DNA of 16,275 nt from Thermomicrobiales bacterium. GTDB lineage: Bacteria > Chloroflexota > Chloroflexia > Thermomicrobiales > UBA6265. The notes beneath the pieces were generated by a model. That model did no database searches, was not told the origin of the DNA, and was given only the letters and a program-made list of their open reading frames with translations. This document shows, in pieces, positions 1-8,067 of the stretch (the stretch's first letter is position 1; each line of letters begins with the position of its first letter). The position numbers and the translations under genes were made by a program. The stretch spans positions 1 through 16,275 of the forward strand of contig JAUJMG010000056.1 of NCBI GenBank assembly GCA_030446955.1, read 5' to 3'.

Positions 1-1
1 C

Positions 2-598
2 ATGGTGCCGGTCGGGAAGATGCTCGTCGAGCGTTATGACCTCGATCAGAGTGCCGTCGAGCAGGGCAACGTGCCGGCCTACAGCGAGGATCTCTTTATC
101 CCGCCCCCGCCGCCGACGCCTGAGCCGAAGGTCGACCTAGATAAGGATGGCAAGCCGGACGCCGATGAGGATGACAACCAAGACGGAATCCCGGACGGGG
201 ATGAAGCGCCGCGGCAGCCGGACCCGAACGCCGAGCGCTGGATTGAGGTCGATCTGACCAACCAGTACATGCGGGCATGGCAGGGCGACGTGGTGGTGAT
301 GGAGACGTACGTCAGCACCGGCAAAGCGGGGTTTGAGACACCTCCGGGCACCTATTTCGTCAACTCAAAGATCGAGTCGCAGACCATGGCCGGGGTGATC
401 GGTGGCGAGTCCTACAACGTGCCGGATGTCCCCTGGGTGATGTACTTCACCGACCGCGGTCACGCGATCCACGGCACCTACTGGCACGAGAATTTCGGCA
501 CCCCGATGAGCCACGGGTGCGTCAACCTGCCAATGGGACTCGCGGGTTCCGTGTACAACTGGGCCTCCATCGGCACCCGGGTGGAAATCCACACGTAA
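2..598 (+). CDS. L,D-transpeptidase (YkuD domain), probably 5'-partial
   Basis: Catalytic domain of an L,D-transpeptidase, an extracytoplasmic enzyme that makes 3-3 peptidoglycan cross-links or attaches proteins to peptidoglycan. The C-terminal half (about residues 78-198) carries the YkuD signature: HGTYWH at 157-162 and SHGCVN at 170-175, with Cys173 as nucleophile and His157/His171 beside it. Before it lies a proline run (34-41) and an acidic, calcium-binding-like linker (about 44-68: DLDKDGKPDADEDD, then NQDGIPDGDE), which resembles thrombospondin type-3 repeats. There is no signal peptide or N-terminal binding domain in the visible part. The frame is open at the window edge, so the ATG at base 2 is probably internal and the real start lies upstream. 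Family assignment is secure; the true length is not visible. Confidence 0.9.
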   Translation: MVPVGKMLVERYDLDQSAVEQGNVPAYSEDLFIPPPPPTPEPKVDLDKDGKPDADEDDNQDGIPDGDEAPRQPDPNAERWIEVDLTNQYMRAWQGDVVVMETYVSTGKAGFETPPGTYFVNSKIESQTMAGVIGGESYNVPDVPWVMYFTDRGHAIHGTYWHENFGTPMSHGCVNLPMGLAGSVYNWASIGTRVEIHT

Positions 599-630
599 GT
601 CAGCGCCCCATCGTAGGGGGATTGGATTTA

Positions 631-664
631 GGCGGCGCCGGATGCACCCGGCGCCGCCTTTGTT
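631..664 (+). terminator. Intrinsic terminator after the L,D-transpeptidase
   Basis: A perfect 11-bp GC stem (GGCGGCGCCGG at 631-641 with CCGGCGCCGCC at 648-658) closes a 6-nt loop and is followed by TTTGTT. It lies 33 bp after the transpeptidase stop and separates that gene from the following cluster. Confidence 0.85.
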
Positions 665-755
665 GCGCCATCGCTCGCGCGTCGACACGGTGCCCCGATC
701 ACTACGTATTCTAGGAGAGCGACCGCTGCGCTTATGGTTATCGCCACGCAGCGTG

Positions 756-770
756 TACCATCTCGCCATG
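756..770 (+). promoter_or_regulatory. Candidate -10 box with ATG at the expected transcript start
   Basis: TACCAT (756-761), six bases, then ATG at 768. This spacing puts transcription initiation at or next to the A of the ATG, as in leaderless genes. The same layout, including the sequence GCGTG before the hexamer and ATGAT after the spacer, recurs at 1625. No clear -35 box is visible. The ATG at 768 is in frame with the downstream gene, whose better-supported start is 861. Confidence 0.45.
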
Positions 771-860
771 ATCTCCGTGAAGTGCTGCTGCGCCGAAACC
801 CTTGACGCTCGACGAAGAATGTTCCTGCCGCCTATGAGCGTGGCGGAGCGGAGGCCGCTA

Positions 861-1553
861 ATGCACCGGACCAGCCGCTTGATCGCGAGCGTCTTTCTGG
901 TGTTACTGACTGTGCTGCCGTTCAGCGCAAAGGCGCACGAAGAGCGTGAAATTCTCGGCGACCGCTACCGCCTAACGGTCGGGTTCGCCACCGAACCCCC
1001 CTACGTCGGCCAGCCGAACGCCTTGGAGCTGCAAGTCGTCGAGTACGTCCCTGACGACGCTACACCACGGGCTGGCAAGCCGACGGCGACGAGGGCCGAG
1101 GCTGTCCCCGTTGGCGGTCTCCAGGAGACGCTCAAGGTTGAGGTTCGCACCGACGAGGCGACACTGCCACTCGACCTGCAACCAGCGGGACGTGCTGGAT
1201 CCTACCGTGCCACCCTCTTCCCCACTGCTCCCGGGGACTATGTCTTCCACATCACGGGTGACATCGATGGTGCATCGGTCGATGAAACATTCGGTTCTTC
1301 TCCGGAGACCTTTCCATCGGTGCGACCGGTCTCCGAGTTCCAGTTTCCGGTCACGGTGCCCGTAGGAGAGAACGTCAACGCACGGTTTGCGGAGACAGAT
1401 GATGAGATCGGCCGCGTACGGACCCTGGCCATCTTTGCTGTCGCGGCCGGGGCAATCGGCCTTCTCGGGGGGGGGCTTGCCCTCGCGCTCTCCCGGCGAC
1501 CGCCGCCTGCTGGCTACATTCCGCCGACTGATCGATCGAGCGATCAGGCCTAA
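861..1553 (+). CDS. Secreted, C-terminally anchored protein with predicted N-terminal His (paralogue A)
   Basis: 230 residues, family not named with certainty. A signal peptide (residues 1-25) ends in AKA, so signal peptidase I would expose His26 (HEEREILGD). The extracytoplasmic domain (about 26-185) has the block FPTAPGDYVFHITGDIDG with His130, followed by DETF and SSP. One transmembrane helix (about 187-210) and a short positively charged tail anchor it. The protein is a clear paralogue of the gene at 2191: both share the HExRE start, the VGF strand, the PGDY.FHI.G block, DETF..SSP and the C-terminal helix. I chose the ATG at 861 because GGAGG (850-854) sits six bases upstream and the signal peptide begins there; an in-frame ATG at 768 would add 31 residues. 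A role in copper or other metal handling is inferred from the exposed histidine and the copC/copD neighbour. Confidence 0.75.
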   Translation: MHRTSRLIASVFLVLLTVLPFSAKAHEEREILGDRYRLTVGFATEPPYVGQPNALELQVVEYVPDDATPRAGKPTATRAEAVPVGGLQETLKVEVRTDEATLPLDLQPAGRAGSYRATLFPTAPGDYVFHITGDIDGASVDETFGSSPETFPSVRPVSEFQFPVTVPVGENVNARFAETDDEIGRVRTLAIFAVAAGAIGLLGGGLALALSRRPPPAGYIPPTDRSSDQA

Positions 1554-1624
1554 TCTCGGCTTAGCGCGTTTCTGAGCCTGACCTCCCAGCGACCGTCAAT
1601 TCCGGTCACCGTCGATGCGCGTGC

Positions 1625-1639
1625 TACCATAGCCTCATG
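1625..1639 (+). promoter_or_regulatory. Candidate -10 box with ATG at the expected transcript start
   Basis: TACCAT (1625-1630), AGCCTC, then ATG at 1637, matching the site at 756 in both hexamer and spacing. The ATG at 1637 opens only a 20-codon frame (1637-1699) that overlaps the start of the next gene in another frame; whether this short frame is translated is unknown. Confidence 0.45.
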
Positions 1640-1668
1640 ATGAATAACGCCAAGCAGCCGATCGAACG

Positions 1669-2130
1669 GTGCAGGCGGAGAACGTGGGACAGTCGCTAAC
1701 CGCCGTGCAGTTCAGGTGGCCCCGCACGGTCTACGCGTTGGCGGTGATTGCCCTTCTCGCGATGCCCGTTCAATACCGGGGCGGTGCCGCCCTGCCGCAT
1801 CCCCACGCGCTGTTCCAGCTCTGGAACCCCGGCGGTCACGGCCTCGTGCATCACGACACGCACGCCGGCGAGCGCGTCCTGAGCATGAACGCATCAGGCA
1901 AGGCGAACAGCGGCTCGCAAGCTGTTGTCGCATTGGCTGACCCCGGTGGTCCCGCTCTGACAGCAATGACGACGCTCGCCGAGAAAGCCGCGGCTCTCAC
2001 GGTAGTGGCGGCCGCTGCCCTGCTGCTCGTGCTTCACCGACCGACGGTTAGTGGCCAGATGGCTCGTCGTCTCGTTGGGCTCACCTGCCGGCCAACTGAT
2101 CCTCCCCCTCGCTGGGCCGCCTCTTTTTAA
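1669..2130 (+). CDS. Small His-rich two-helix membrane protein
   Basis: 153 residues, not recognised as a known family. Two hydrophobic segments (about 20-36 and 106-123) flank a loop that holds six histidines within 22 residues (positions 44, 46, 57, 61, 62, 65; motifs PHPH and HHDTH). With a short N-terminus in the cytoplasm this loop would face outside, where it could bind metal. Codon third positions are GC-rich like the neighbours. The start is uncertain: GTG at 1669 lacks a good ribosome-binding site and GTG at 1684 has GGCGGAG only three bases away. It sits between the two His-exposing paralogues, 60 bp before the second, consistent with one transcription unit. Metal binding is inferred, and the reading frame itself is only moderately supported. 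Confidence 0.5.
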   Translation: MQAENVGQSLTAVQFRWPRTVYALAVIALLAMPVQYRGGAALPHPHALFQLWNPGGHGLVHHDTHAGERVLSMNASGKANSGSQAVVALADPGGPALTAMTTLAEKAAALTVVAAAALLLVLHRPTVSGQMARRLVGLTCRPTDPPPRWAASF

Positions 2131-2190
2131 CGGGAACCAGCATTAAGCAGCGGTCGCCGCGCCGGATGGGGCGGCTTGGAGGAGAACGTC

Positions 2191-2865
2191 ATGAAGCGGA
2201 TGATCCGTTTGGCTGCATCGTGCGGTATCGTCACCCTGATCACCCTCGCGGTCCCATTTGCGGCCTCCGCCCACGAGCAGCGGGAAATTGCGGGCGGCCA
2301 GTATTCCATGGTCGTCGGGTTCCTGGACGAGCCGGCCTTTGCAGGTGAGAAGAATGGGCTGGACCTGCGAGTGAGCAAGGTCGGCGCTCCCGGCGCGGAA
2401 GGATCTGCGGGGCCCGAGGGCACGCCCGTCGTGGGGCTCTTCGACACATTGCAGGCCGAGGTCATCTTCGGGGACCAGCGGATGGCTCTGCCCCTGGAGC
2501 CAGCCTTCGGGGACCTCGGAGCCTACGAGTCGCACTTTTTCCCCACCACACCCGGTGACTACACGTTCCATATCTTCGGCTCCATCGAAGGCACAGCCAT
2601 CGACGAGACCTTCACCTCTTCCCCGCAGGGGTTCTCCCCGGTCGTGGATCCCGCACCACTCCAGTTCCCGAAGCCGGCAGCAGGAACGGATGGCAGCGTC
2701 GCGATGGCGGGTACGGTCACTGAGGCCGGTGGTGGAGACGGTGGGCTCGGCGGGGCCGCGGCCGCCGGCCTCCTCGGTCTTGGCCTCGCCGGGTTTGGAA
2801 CGTTCTGGCTGGCCCAGCGGAGGATCGCGCACCGTCGGATGGCGGCTACCAGCGTACGCGCGTAG
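2191..2865 (+). CDS. Secreted, C-terminally anchored protein with predicted N-terminal His (paralogue B)
   Basis: 224 residues. A signal peptide ends in ASA at residue 27, so the mature protein would begin His28-Glu-Gln-Arg-Glu. The outer domain contains the block SHFFPTTPGDYTFHIFG with His115 and His127, then IDETF and SSP; His127 aligns with His130 of the paralogue at 861, while His115 does not have a counterpart. A Gly-rich linker leads into one transmembrane helix (about 186-208) and a basic tail. The ATG at 2191 is preceded by GGAGGAG (2178-2184) at six bases, a near-ideal ribosome-binding site; an upstream TTG at 2176 is less likely. Function is unknown; a periplasm-side metal or redox role is inferred from the exposed histidine and from the CopC-CopD fusion that follows. 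Confidence 0.8.
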   Translation: MKRMIRLAASCGIVTLITLAVPFAASAHEQREIAGGQYSMVVGFLDEPAFAGEKNGLDLRVSKVGAPGAEGSAGPEGTPVVGLFDTLQAEVIFGDQRMALPLEPAFGDLGAYESHFFPTTPGDYTFHIFGSIEGTAIDETFTSSPQGFSPVVDPAPLQFPKPAAGTDGSVAMAGTVTEAGGGDGGLGGAAAAGLLGLGLAGFGTFWLAQRRIAHRRMAATSVRA

Positions 2866-2875
2866 AGGTCATCTT

Positions 2876-2907
2876 GGCCCCGGGGGGTGGAAAGCTACCC
2901 CGGGGCC
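2876..2907 (+). terminator. GC-rich hairpin after paralogue B, possible terminator
   Basis: A perfect 10-bp stem (GGCCCCGGGG at 2876-2885 with CCCCGGGGCC at 2898-2907) with a 12-nt loop lies 10 bp after the stop codon. No T-run follows, so it may attenuate rather than end transcription into the downstream fusion gene. Confidence 0.5.
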
Positions 2908-3209
2908 GGTTCGCCGTCGATCGGCCAGCAGGGTTACTCAAGATCATCCGGAACCAGATGGTTCTCTCGGCGCAACGGTTTGCCAACCGAGCAGCCCCCA
3001 GAGACGTACACCCGCAGGACGACGCTTCTCTGGGTCGCGCGAGCAGAGGATCCTACGGATCTCGGTCTACTCCCGTTTCGGCTAGCCTTAGACGGACACC
3101 GGCGCGGGATTGGGTAGGTCTGTAGCTCGGTCGTCGCCACGTCGTATGTCCCTCAGCGTGCTGGCCACTGGCCGGTGGAGCCGTAGGCCCACCTCGAAAC
3201 GGATACTCC
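2908..3209 (+). other. Intergenic region before the CopC-CopD fusion
   Basis: No convincing gene on either strand; the frames found here are short and lack family features or ribosome-binding sites. A weak TANNNT hexamer (TAGCCT, 3083-3088) is the only promoter-like element I see. Confidence 0.5.
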
Positions 3210-6056
3210 ATGCAATCTGGCCAGATGCGATCCGCTCGACGTTTATCCCGGGCGTTCCAGACTCCCCTCTGGGCGCGCCTTGTTGGGCGACCTCCTGTCG
3301 CCGTGCTTGCACTTGTCCTGCTCGCGGTCCTGTGTGCCGGGAATCCGCGGCACGCCACCGCTCACGCCTTTCTCAAGAGCAGCGACCCTGTCGCCAGCGC
3401 CGTGCTGCCCACGGCACCGGCGGGGATGACCCTCCGGTTCACCGAGCCGCTAGAGCGCAGTTACAGTCGCGCTCAGCTCTATGACCAGAACGGAGCGTTG
3501 GTCCAGGCCGCCATCAGCCGGGCTGGCGACGACGACTTCACGATGGTGCTGGACCTGCCCGCCGGCCTGCCGAACGGGACCTACTCGGTGCTATGGCGCA
3601 CGCTCTCGACCGCGGATGGCCACACTGCCCAGGGCTACGTCCCCTTCACGATCGGCACGGCGGCGGACGTGCGGACGATCGTGGTCCCGACCGGAACCGT
3701 CTCAAGCGGTCCGCCAAGTTGGCTGCGAGCGATCTCCCGCTGGGTGGCGCTGCTAGGGTTGGCTCCGCTGGTGGCAGTCTGGCCGATCTGGTTGCTGGTG
3801 CTCCGTCCAGCCATCTCCCCCGCCTGGCAGGCCGGACCGGCTCTCGCCCGGCGAGCGCAGCGCCTGGCAGCCATTGCGATGCTGCTGGCGATTGCCGGCA
3901 GCATCTTCGCCCTGCTTGTGCAGGCGGCCGGCACGACGGATGGGAGCGGCTTTGCCCGCGCCCTCGTTGATACCCTGACCGGCACCCGCTATGGCCGTCT
4001 CTGGCAGGTCCGGATCGGCCTCTTTCTCGGATTCGCGGCCGTGCTGCTGACCTGCGCTTGGTGGTGGCCCCACCGTCGACGCCTAGCCGCAGGTGTCGCA
4101 CTCGCAGTTGCCGCCGCTCTTCCCGTCCCGTTCAGTCTCATCTCCCACGCCGCCGCTCAGCCGGTCGGGCGCACTGCGGCCGTCGCCTTCGATGTGCTCC
4201 ACCTCCTCGGCGCCTCGCTCTGGATTGGCGGGTTGTTCGTGCTCGCCGGTGTCCTGCTGCCGACGCTCCGGGATCTCACCCCGATGGGCCGCCGGGTCGT
4301 GCTCGCCCGGGCACTCCCACGGTTCTCCGTCGTGGCCCTGATCTCATGGGGAGTCCTCGGCCTAACAGGGCTCTATAGCGCCTGGCTCCAGGTCGGCAAT
4401 CTGGAAGCGCTACGGACCACGGACTATGGTCGGACACTGATCCTGAAGGGACTGCTACTCCTGCCACTGCTGGCACTTGGCGCGGTCAACCTCCTTGTGA
4501 TAACTCGCCGGATCCGGCGTGTGATGGACGACCCAGGCGCGCGCGTCTGGAGCCGCCGCTTTGCTCTGGTGGTGGGTACCGAGGCGGTGCTGGTGGTGTT
4601 GGTGCTGCTGGTGGTGGGGCGTTTGATCGGTCAGCCGCCCGCACGGGAGGTCATCACTGATCGAGCTGCGGCGACCACGCTGGAGTTGGCGGCGGCGGGA
4701 CGCATGGCGACGCTCGCCCTCGCCCCGGGCACGACCGGTATGAATCACTTCCAACTCGACGTTGGTGGCGACCCGCTCCCGCCGGACGCCGAGGCGCTTT
4801 TGCGCATCTCGCTCCCGAGCCTGAAGACGGGGGAGCAGGAGGTTCCCCTCGACCGCACCACAGGCAACCGCTTCGAGTGGCACGGCAGCGAACTGAGCAT
4901 CGCTGGCGACTGGACGTTGACGGCGATCGTGCGCCAACCGGGGGCGGGGGATTGGACCGCCACCAAGACCCTCACCATCGGGACGATGCCGTCGGATACT
5001 AACATCCCTGGCCCAGCCTGGCACTTCGGAGCCGCCGGCATCGCCGGTCTGCTGCTCCTGGTTCTCGGCCTCGCCGGGATGGTCCTTGCCGCGATCTCGG
5101 ACAGCGCTCCTCTCCGGCGGGAAAGTGCCGGGCTTAGTGCGGTGGCGTTAGTCCTTGGCGTGGTGCTCTTGCTCCAAGCACGGGTCGATCCCGCGTCCGC
5201 CACTGCCGAGGTCTCCAGCGACAATCCCGTTGCCAGTGACGAGGCATCCATCACCCGCGGGGCGGTGGCGTTCGCCGCCAACTGCGTCGTCTGTCATGGA
5301 CCTGGGGCAAAGGGTGACGGGCCTGGTGGAGCAGGTCTCCAACCGCCGCCGGCCGACCTCACCAGCCCCCATTCCCAAACGCATCAGGACATCGACTACT
5401 ACGATTGGATCCGGAACGGCAAGGACGGGACCGGGATGCCCCCCTTCCGGGACAGACTGGATGACCACACGACCTGGGACCTGGTCAACTACCTCCGCTC
5501 CCTCCAGGACGCCGCCGCTGCGGCCCGTGACGTGCCCGGTCCAGAGCAGTGCACCGTAGAGCCACGGACGATCGCCTCCCTTCAAGCCCTGGCTGCTACC
5601 CCTGAGAGCGCATCGGGACATCCCCGCGCTCCCCTCGCGAGCGGTGGATTGGCGACGCCGGTGGGAACTCCGGCTGAGCCGGCCGTCGTCACGGGGGTGA
5701 CAGAAACGGTTCGCCAACTTATCGCATGCTCCAATGCCCAGGATCCCCTGCGCCGGCTGGCACTCTTCAGCAAGGCCAGCCTTCGCCCTTCCTTCGCCAA
5801 CGGGCCGTCGGATGCGTTCGTCCGGTTGGTCGCCACGCCGCCGGTGCCCCGACCCGCTGCGGGTTGGGTCGCCCTGGCCGGCGTTGATGATGTCCGCGTG
5901 TTACCCGATGGCCGCGTCAGTGCGGCAGTCACCCTTGACGATCCCGGCGCCCACAGTCACGATCCCGGCGCCCCACTGACCGCCGGGGGACTCCAGACTG
6001 CCACCTTCGTCTTCATTCGAGAGGGCGATCGCTGGCTGATCGACGAGGGCGCCTGA
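3210..6056 (+). CDS. CopC-CopD-cytochrome c multi-domain fusion protein
   Basis: 948 residues. Domains in order: signal peptide (1-51, ending ATA); CopC copper-binding domain (52-149) with mature N-terminal His52 (HAFLKSSDP) and the DGH motif at 136-138, both copper ligands in CopC; CopD-type membrane domain with about eight helices (176-473); a beta-rich outer domain (about 485-592), perhaps YtkA/FixH-like; two more helices (about 604-628 and 640-656); a class I cytochrome c (about 676-767) with CVVCH at 692-696 and axial Met743 in GMPPF; a Thr/Pro/Gly linker; and a C-terminal NTF2/SnoaL-like domain (about 825-948). CopC and CopD are known for extracytoplasmic copper binding and copper uptake; YcnJ-type proteins fuse them. 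The attached c-type heme suggests coupling to electron transfer, which is inference. The start is uncertain: ATG 3210 has no clear ribosome-binding site and ATG 3225 is in frame. A short tandem repeat DPGAHSHDPGAP lies near the end (911-922). Confidence 0.88.
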   Translation: MQSGQMRSARRLSRAFQTPLWARLVGRPPVAVLALVLLAVLCAGNPRHATAHAFLKSSDPVASAVLPTAPAGMTLRFTEPLERSYSRAQLYDQNGALVQAAISRAGDDDFTMVLDLPAGLPNGTYSVLWRTLSTADGHTAQGYVPFTIGTAADVRTIVVPTGTVSSGPPSWLRAISRWVALLGLAPLVAVWPIWLLVLRPAISPAWQAGPALARRAQRLAAIAMLLAIAGSIFALLVQAAGTTDGSGFARALVDTLTGTRYGRLWQVRIGLFLGFAAVLLTCAWWWPHRRRLAAGVALAVAAALPVPFSLISHAAAQPVGRTAAVAFDVLHLLGASLWIGGLFVLAGVLLPTLRDLTPMGRRVVLARALPRFSVVALISWGVLGLTGLYSAWLQVGNLEALRTTDYGRTLILKGLLLLPLLALGAVNLLVITRRIRRVMDDPGARVWSRRFALVVGTEAVLVVLVLLVVGRLIGQPPAREVITDRAAATTLELAAAGRMATLALAPGTTGMNHFQLDVGGDPLPPDAEALLRISLPSLKTGEQEVPLDRTTGNRFEWHGSELSIAGDWTLTAIVRQPGAGDWTATKTLTIGTMPSDTNIPGPAWHFGAAGIAGLLLLVLGLAGMVLAAISDSAPLRRESAGLSAVALVLGVVLLLQARVDPASATAEVSSDNPVASDEASITRGAVAFAANCVVCHGPGAKGDGPGGAGLQPPPADLTSPHSQTHQDIDYYDWIRNGKDGTGMPPFRDRLDDHTTWDLVNYLRSLQDAAAAARDVPGPEQCTVEPRTIASLQALAATPESASGHPRAPLASGGLATPVGTPAEPAVVTGVTETVRQLIACSNAQDPLRRLALFSKASLRPSFANGPSDAFVRLVATPPVPRPAAGWVALAGVDDVRVLPDGRVSAAVTLDDPGAHSHDPGAPLTAGGLQTATFVFIREGDRWLIDEGA

Positions 6057-6314
6057 GGCGGATCGGGAAGGATCTGCCGGCCCCGGCATGGAGAGATCAA
6101 GCGGCGCGGTCAGGTCTCCCCGCCTGTGGCAGGCGTGCAATGAGCGCCCGTTGAGATCCCTGGATCCACGGAGCGGTGTAGCAGCATGCCACCTGGGTAC
6201 CAACACCGGTCGGCTCGTCACGCAGGTGCGGGGGGGAAGACCAGCATTCCGCCGTTAGAACAGCGGCGACTCGGTCGCCGGGCCATAGAGCCGGACCCCT
6301 GGACGGGTCATCGT

Positions 6315-6326
6315 ATGTCGCGACAT
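6315..6326. repeat. 12-bp perfect palindrome at the end of the MFS frame
   Basis: ATGTCGCGACAT is a perfect palindrome whose last base overlaps the stop codon of the minus-strand MFS frame. It lies in the 269-bp convergent gap between the copC-copD fusion and the MFS gene, where I see no gene and no strong terminator. No loop is available for a hairpin, so if functional it would be a protein-binding site; chance is possible. Confidence 0.3.
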
Positions 6327-7683
6327 CACATCTGGGCTTCGCGACCTGCGGGCGAGGGTGCCATGTCCTCCGTGGGCGGTGCATGACGGAACATGGACAG
6401 CAGGAGCAGGTCGTAGATCGCTTTCCCGACCCCAGCGACCACCAGCGGCCAACCGAAGGTAGACAGGCCTAGCAGCCATCCAGCGGGCAGCGGGCCGGCC
6501 GCGGCGGCGAGGCTTCGGGGCACGTTCGTCACACTGGCCGCCGCCGCCCGCTCTTCAGGAGCCACCACCGCCATCGCGTAGGACTGGCGGGCCGGGACAT
6601 CCATCTGCGACAACGTCGCCCGCGCCAGCAGGCAGGCAATCGCGAGCGGCAGCGTCGGCATAAAGGCCGCGAGCACGAGAAATCCGTTCGCGGGCAAATG
6701 GGTGAACACCATGCAGTTGATCAGGCCGATGCGGGCGGCGAGGCGCGGAGCGGCAAGTTGGACAAGGCCGAGAGGAGCCCCGACCAGAAGAAGATCGTCC
6801 CGGCTGTGGCTATCGAGAGGTCGAAGCGCTCGAAGAGCCAGAGGGCGAGGAGGGACTGGACCACGAAGCCACCAGCGAAGGAGTCGAGGCTGAACAGGGC
6901 AGCCAGGGTGTAAACAACCCTCCTGGACTGCTCCAAAGGGCCCCCCGAGATGGACGCCGTCGACTCGAACGCCGGTGGGAGATCCCGGTACAGCCGCAGC
7001 ACCGTCAGGCCGAGCAGCGCATAGAGGAGAAACATTCCCCGCAGCGTCGTCTCCAGCCCCAGCCCAGTCCGGTTCGCGACGACGTCGGGAAGCCCGGCCG
7101 TGAGCGCCCCAACTGCCGCGACCAGAGACCCGACGACGTTGTAGCGAGCGAATAGGGTGGTGCGGTGGCGAGCGCTGGCGGCTTGCGACAGGAGCGCCTG
7201 CTCGGTTGGGAGGAAGACGCTGACGTCACCAGCCGAGGGGTTAAGTGTGCCGACAAAGGCCACGATCAACAGCGGCCAGAAGTCGCCGATGAAGGCGAAT
7301 CCGACGCCGGTGGCCGTCATCAGGAGCGAAGCGCGGATCAGCAATGCGCGGCGCGGGAAGCGATGCGCGACCAGTCCGACGAAGAGCGTCAGCGCGGCCG
7401 AGCCTACCAGCGTAGCGGTGGCGATCGCGCCGATGTGCAGGGTGTCGAGGCCGAGGTTCGCCAGGTGGAGGGGCAGCAGGGCGCTGACGAACCCATCGCC
7501 GAAGGCGCGCACCGCACGAGCGCGCAGCAGCACCCCGGCGTCCGCCGTCGTCCCAACCGGAAGCAGTCGCCCCCGTATGGGGGTGGCGAGGCCCATCATG
7601 ATCGCTTTCACACCATCCGAAATCGCCCGCCGTGGGGAAACGAGTCCCCGCCGCCGAGATCGGGTCTCCAGGCGATAGAGCAT
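6326..7683 (-). pseudogene. MFS transporter broken by a single-base frameshift
   Basis: Two consecutive minus-strand frames together make one major facilitator superfamily permease. The first (7683 to 6721) covers the N-terminal six helices and the central loop, including the FGDGF and GTLNPSAGDVSVFLPTEQ regions; it ends abruptly after GTIFFWSGLLSALSN. The second holds the rest: reading past its first Met at 6712, upstream codons give VQLAAPRLAARIGLIN, which continues the protein naturally into MVFTHLPANG and the last helices, ending at 6326. The frames differ by one missing base and the break lies at about 6755-6770. The gene is either a pseudogene or carries a sequencing error. Substrate is unknown. 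Start may be ATG 7683 (GGGAAG just upstream) or ATG 7599, closer to the first conserved helix. Both neighbours are on the plus strand, so it stands alone. Confidence 0.75.
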
Positions 7684-8067
7684 TCTTCCCGACGGGCGGC
7701 CGCGGGCGGGGTCGCACAGCTTGGGCAGACCCCCGGTGCGCGTGGCTGGTGCATCATCACCGCCACTGGTAGCCTACCGGTCTTTGCCGGGGACGGGCGG
7801 CGAGTCTGAAATTGGGTGGGGCCAACCCGACCGTGGGCGAGCAATCGCAGCATGCCCTGCCTGCATGGGGCTCTGAGTGCCACCGCGGGTTGGCACGCGA
7901 CGATGAGGGGCCGATGGACGCAGCGCAACGGAACCGTTGCACTCCTTGCTGCTCTCCTCATCTCACATAAGGGGGCGTTCGTTCCATAAACCTGGGAGTC
8001 TGCGCATGGGGTCGTCCTGCCGGTGCGGTTGAGGGGAGTCATGTCGCGGAGTGACTGAGAGGAAACG
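7684..8067. other. Divergent intergenic region
   Basis: 384 bp between the divergently read MFS gene and the DUF2891 gene. Frames on both strands here lack family features and I treat them as chance. The only clear signal is AGAGGA (8056-8061) placed as a ribosome-binding site for the ATG at 8068. Promoters for both directions are expected here but no confident -35/-10 pair is visible. Confidence 0.5.

Noticed and set aside
768..860. Leaderless polycysteine short ORF like the cysteine attenuators of mycobacteria (Cys-Cys-Cys at codons 6-8).
   Set aside because: The frame has no stop before the gene at 861 and is in phase with it, so it is an N-terminal extension rather than a separate short ORF.
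2143..2832. Minus-strand 229-residue open frame opposite paralogue B.
   Set aside because: Exact antisense of a gene with signal peptide, ribosome-binding site and paralogue; high GC makes such shadow frames common.
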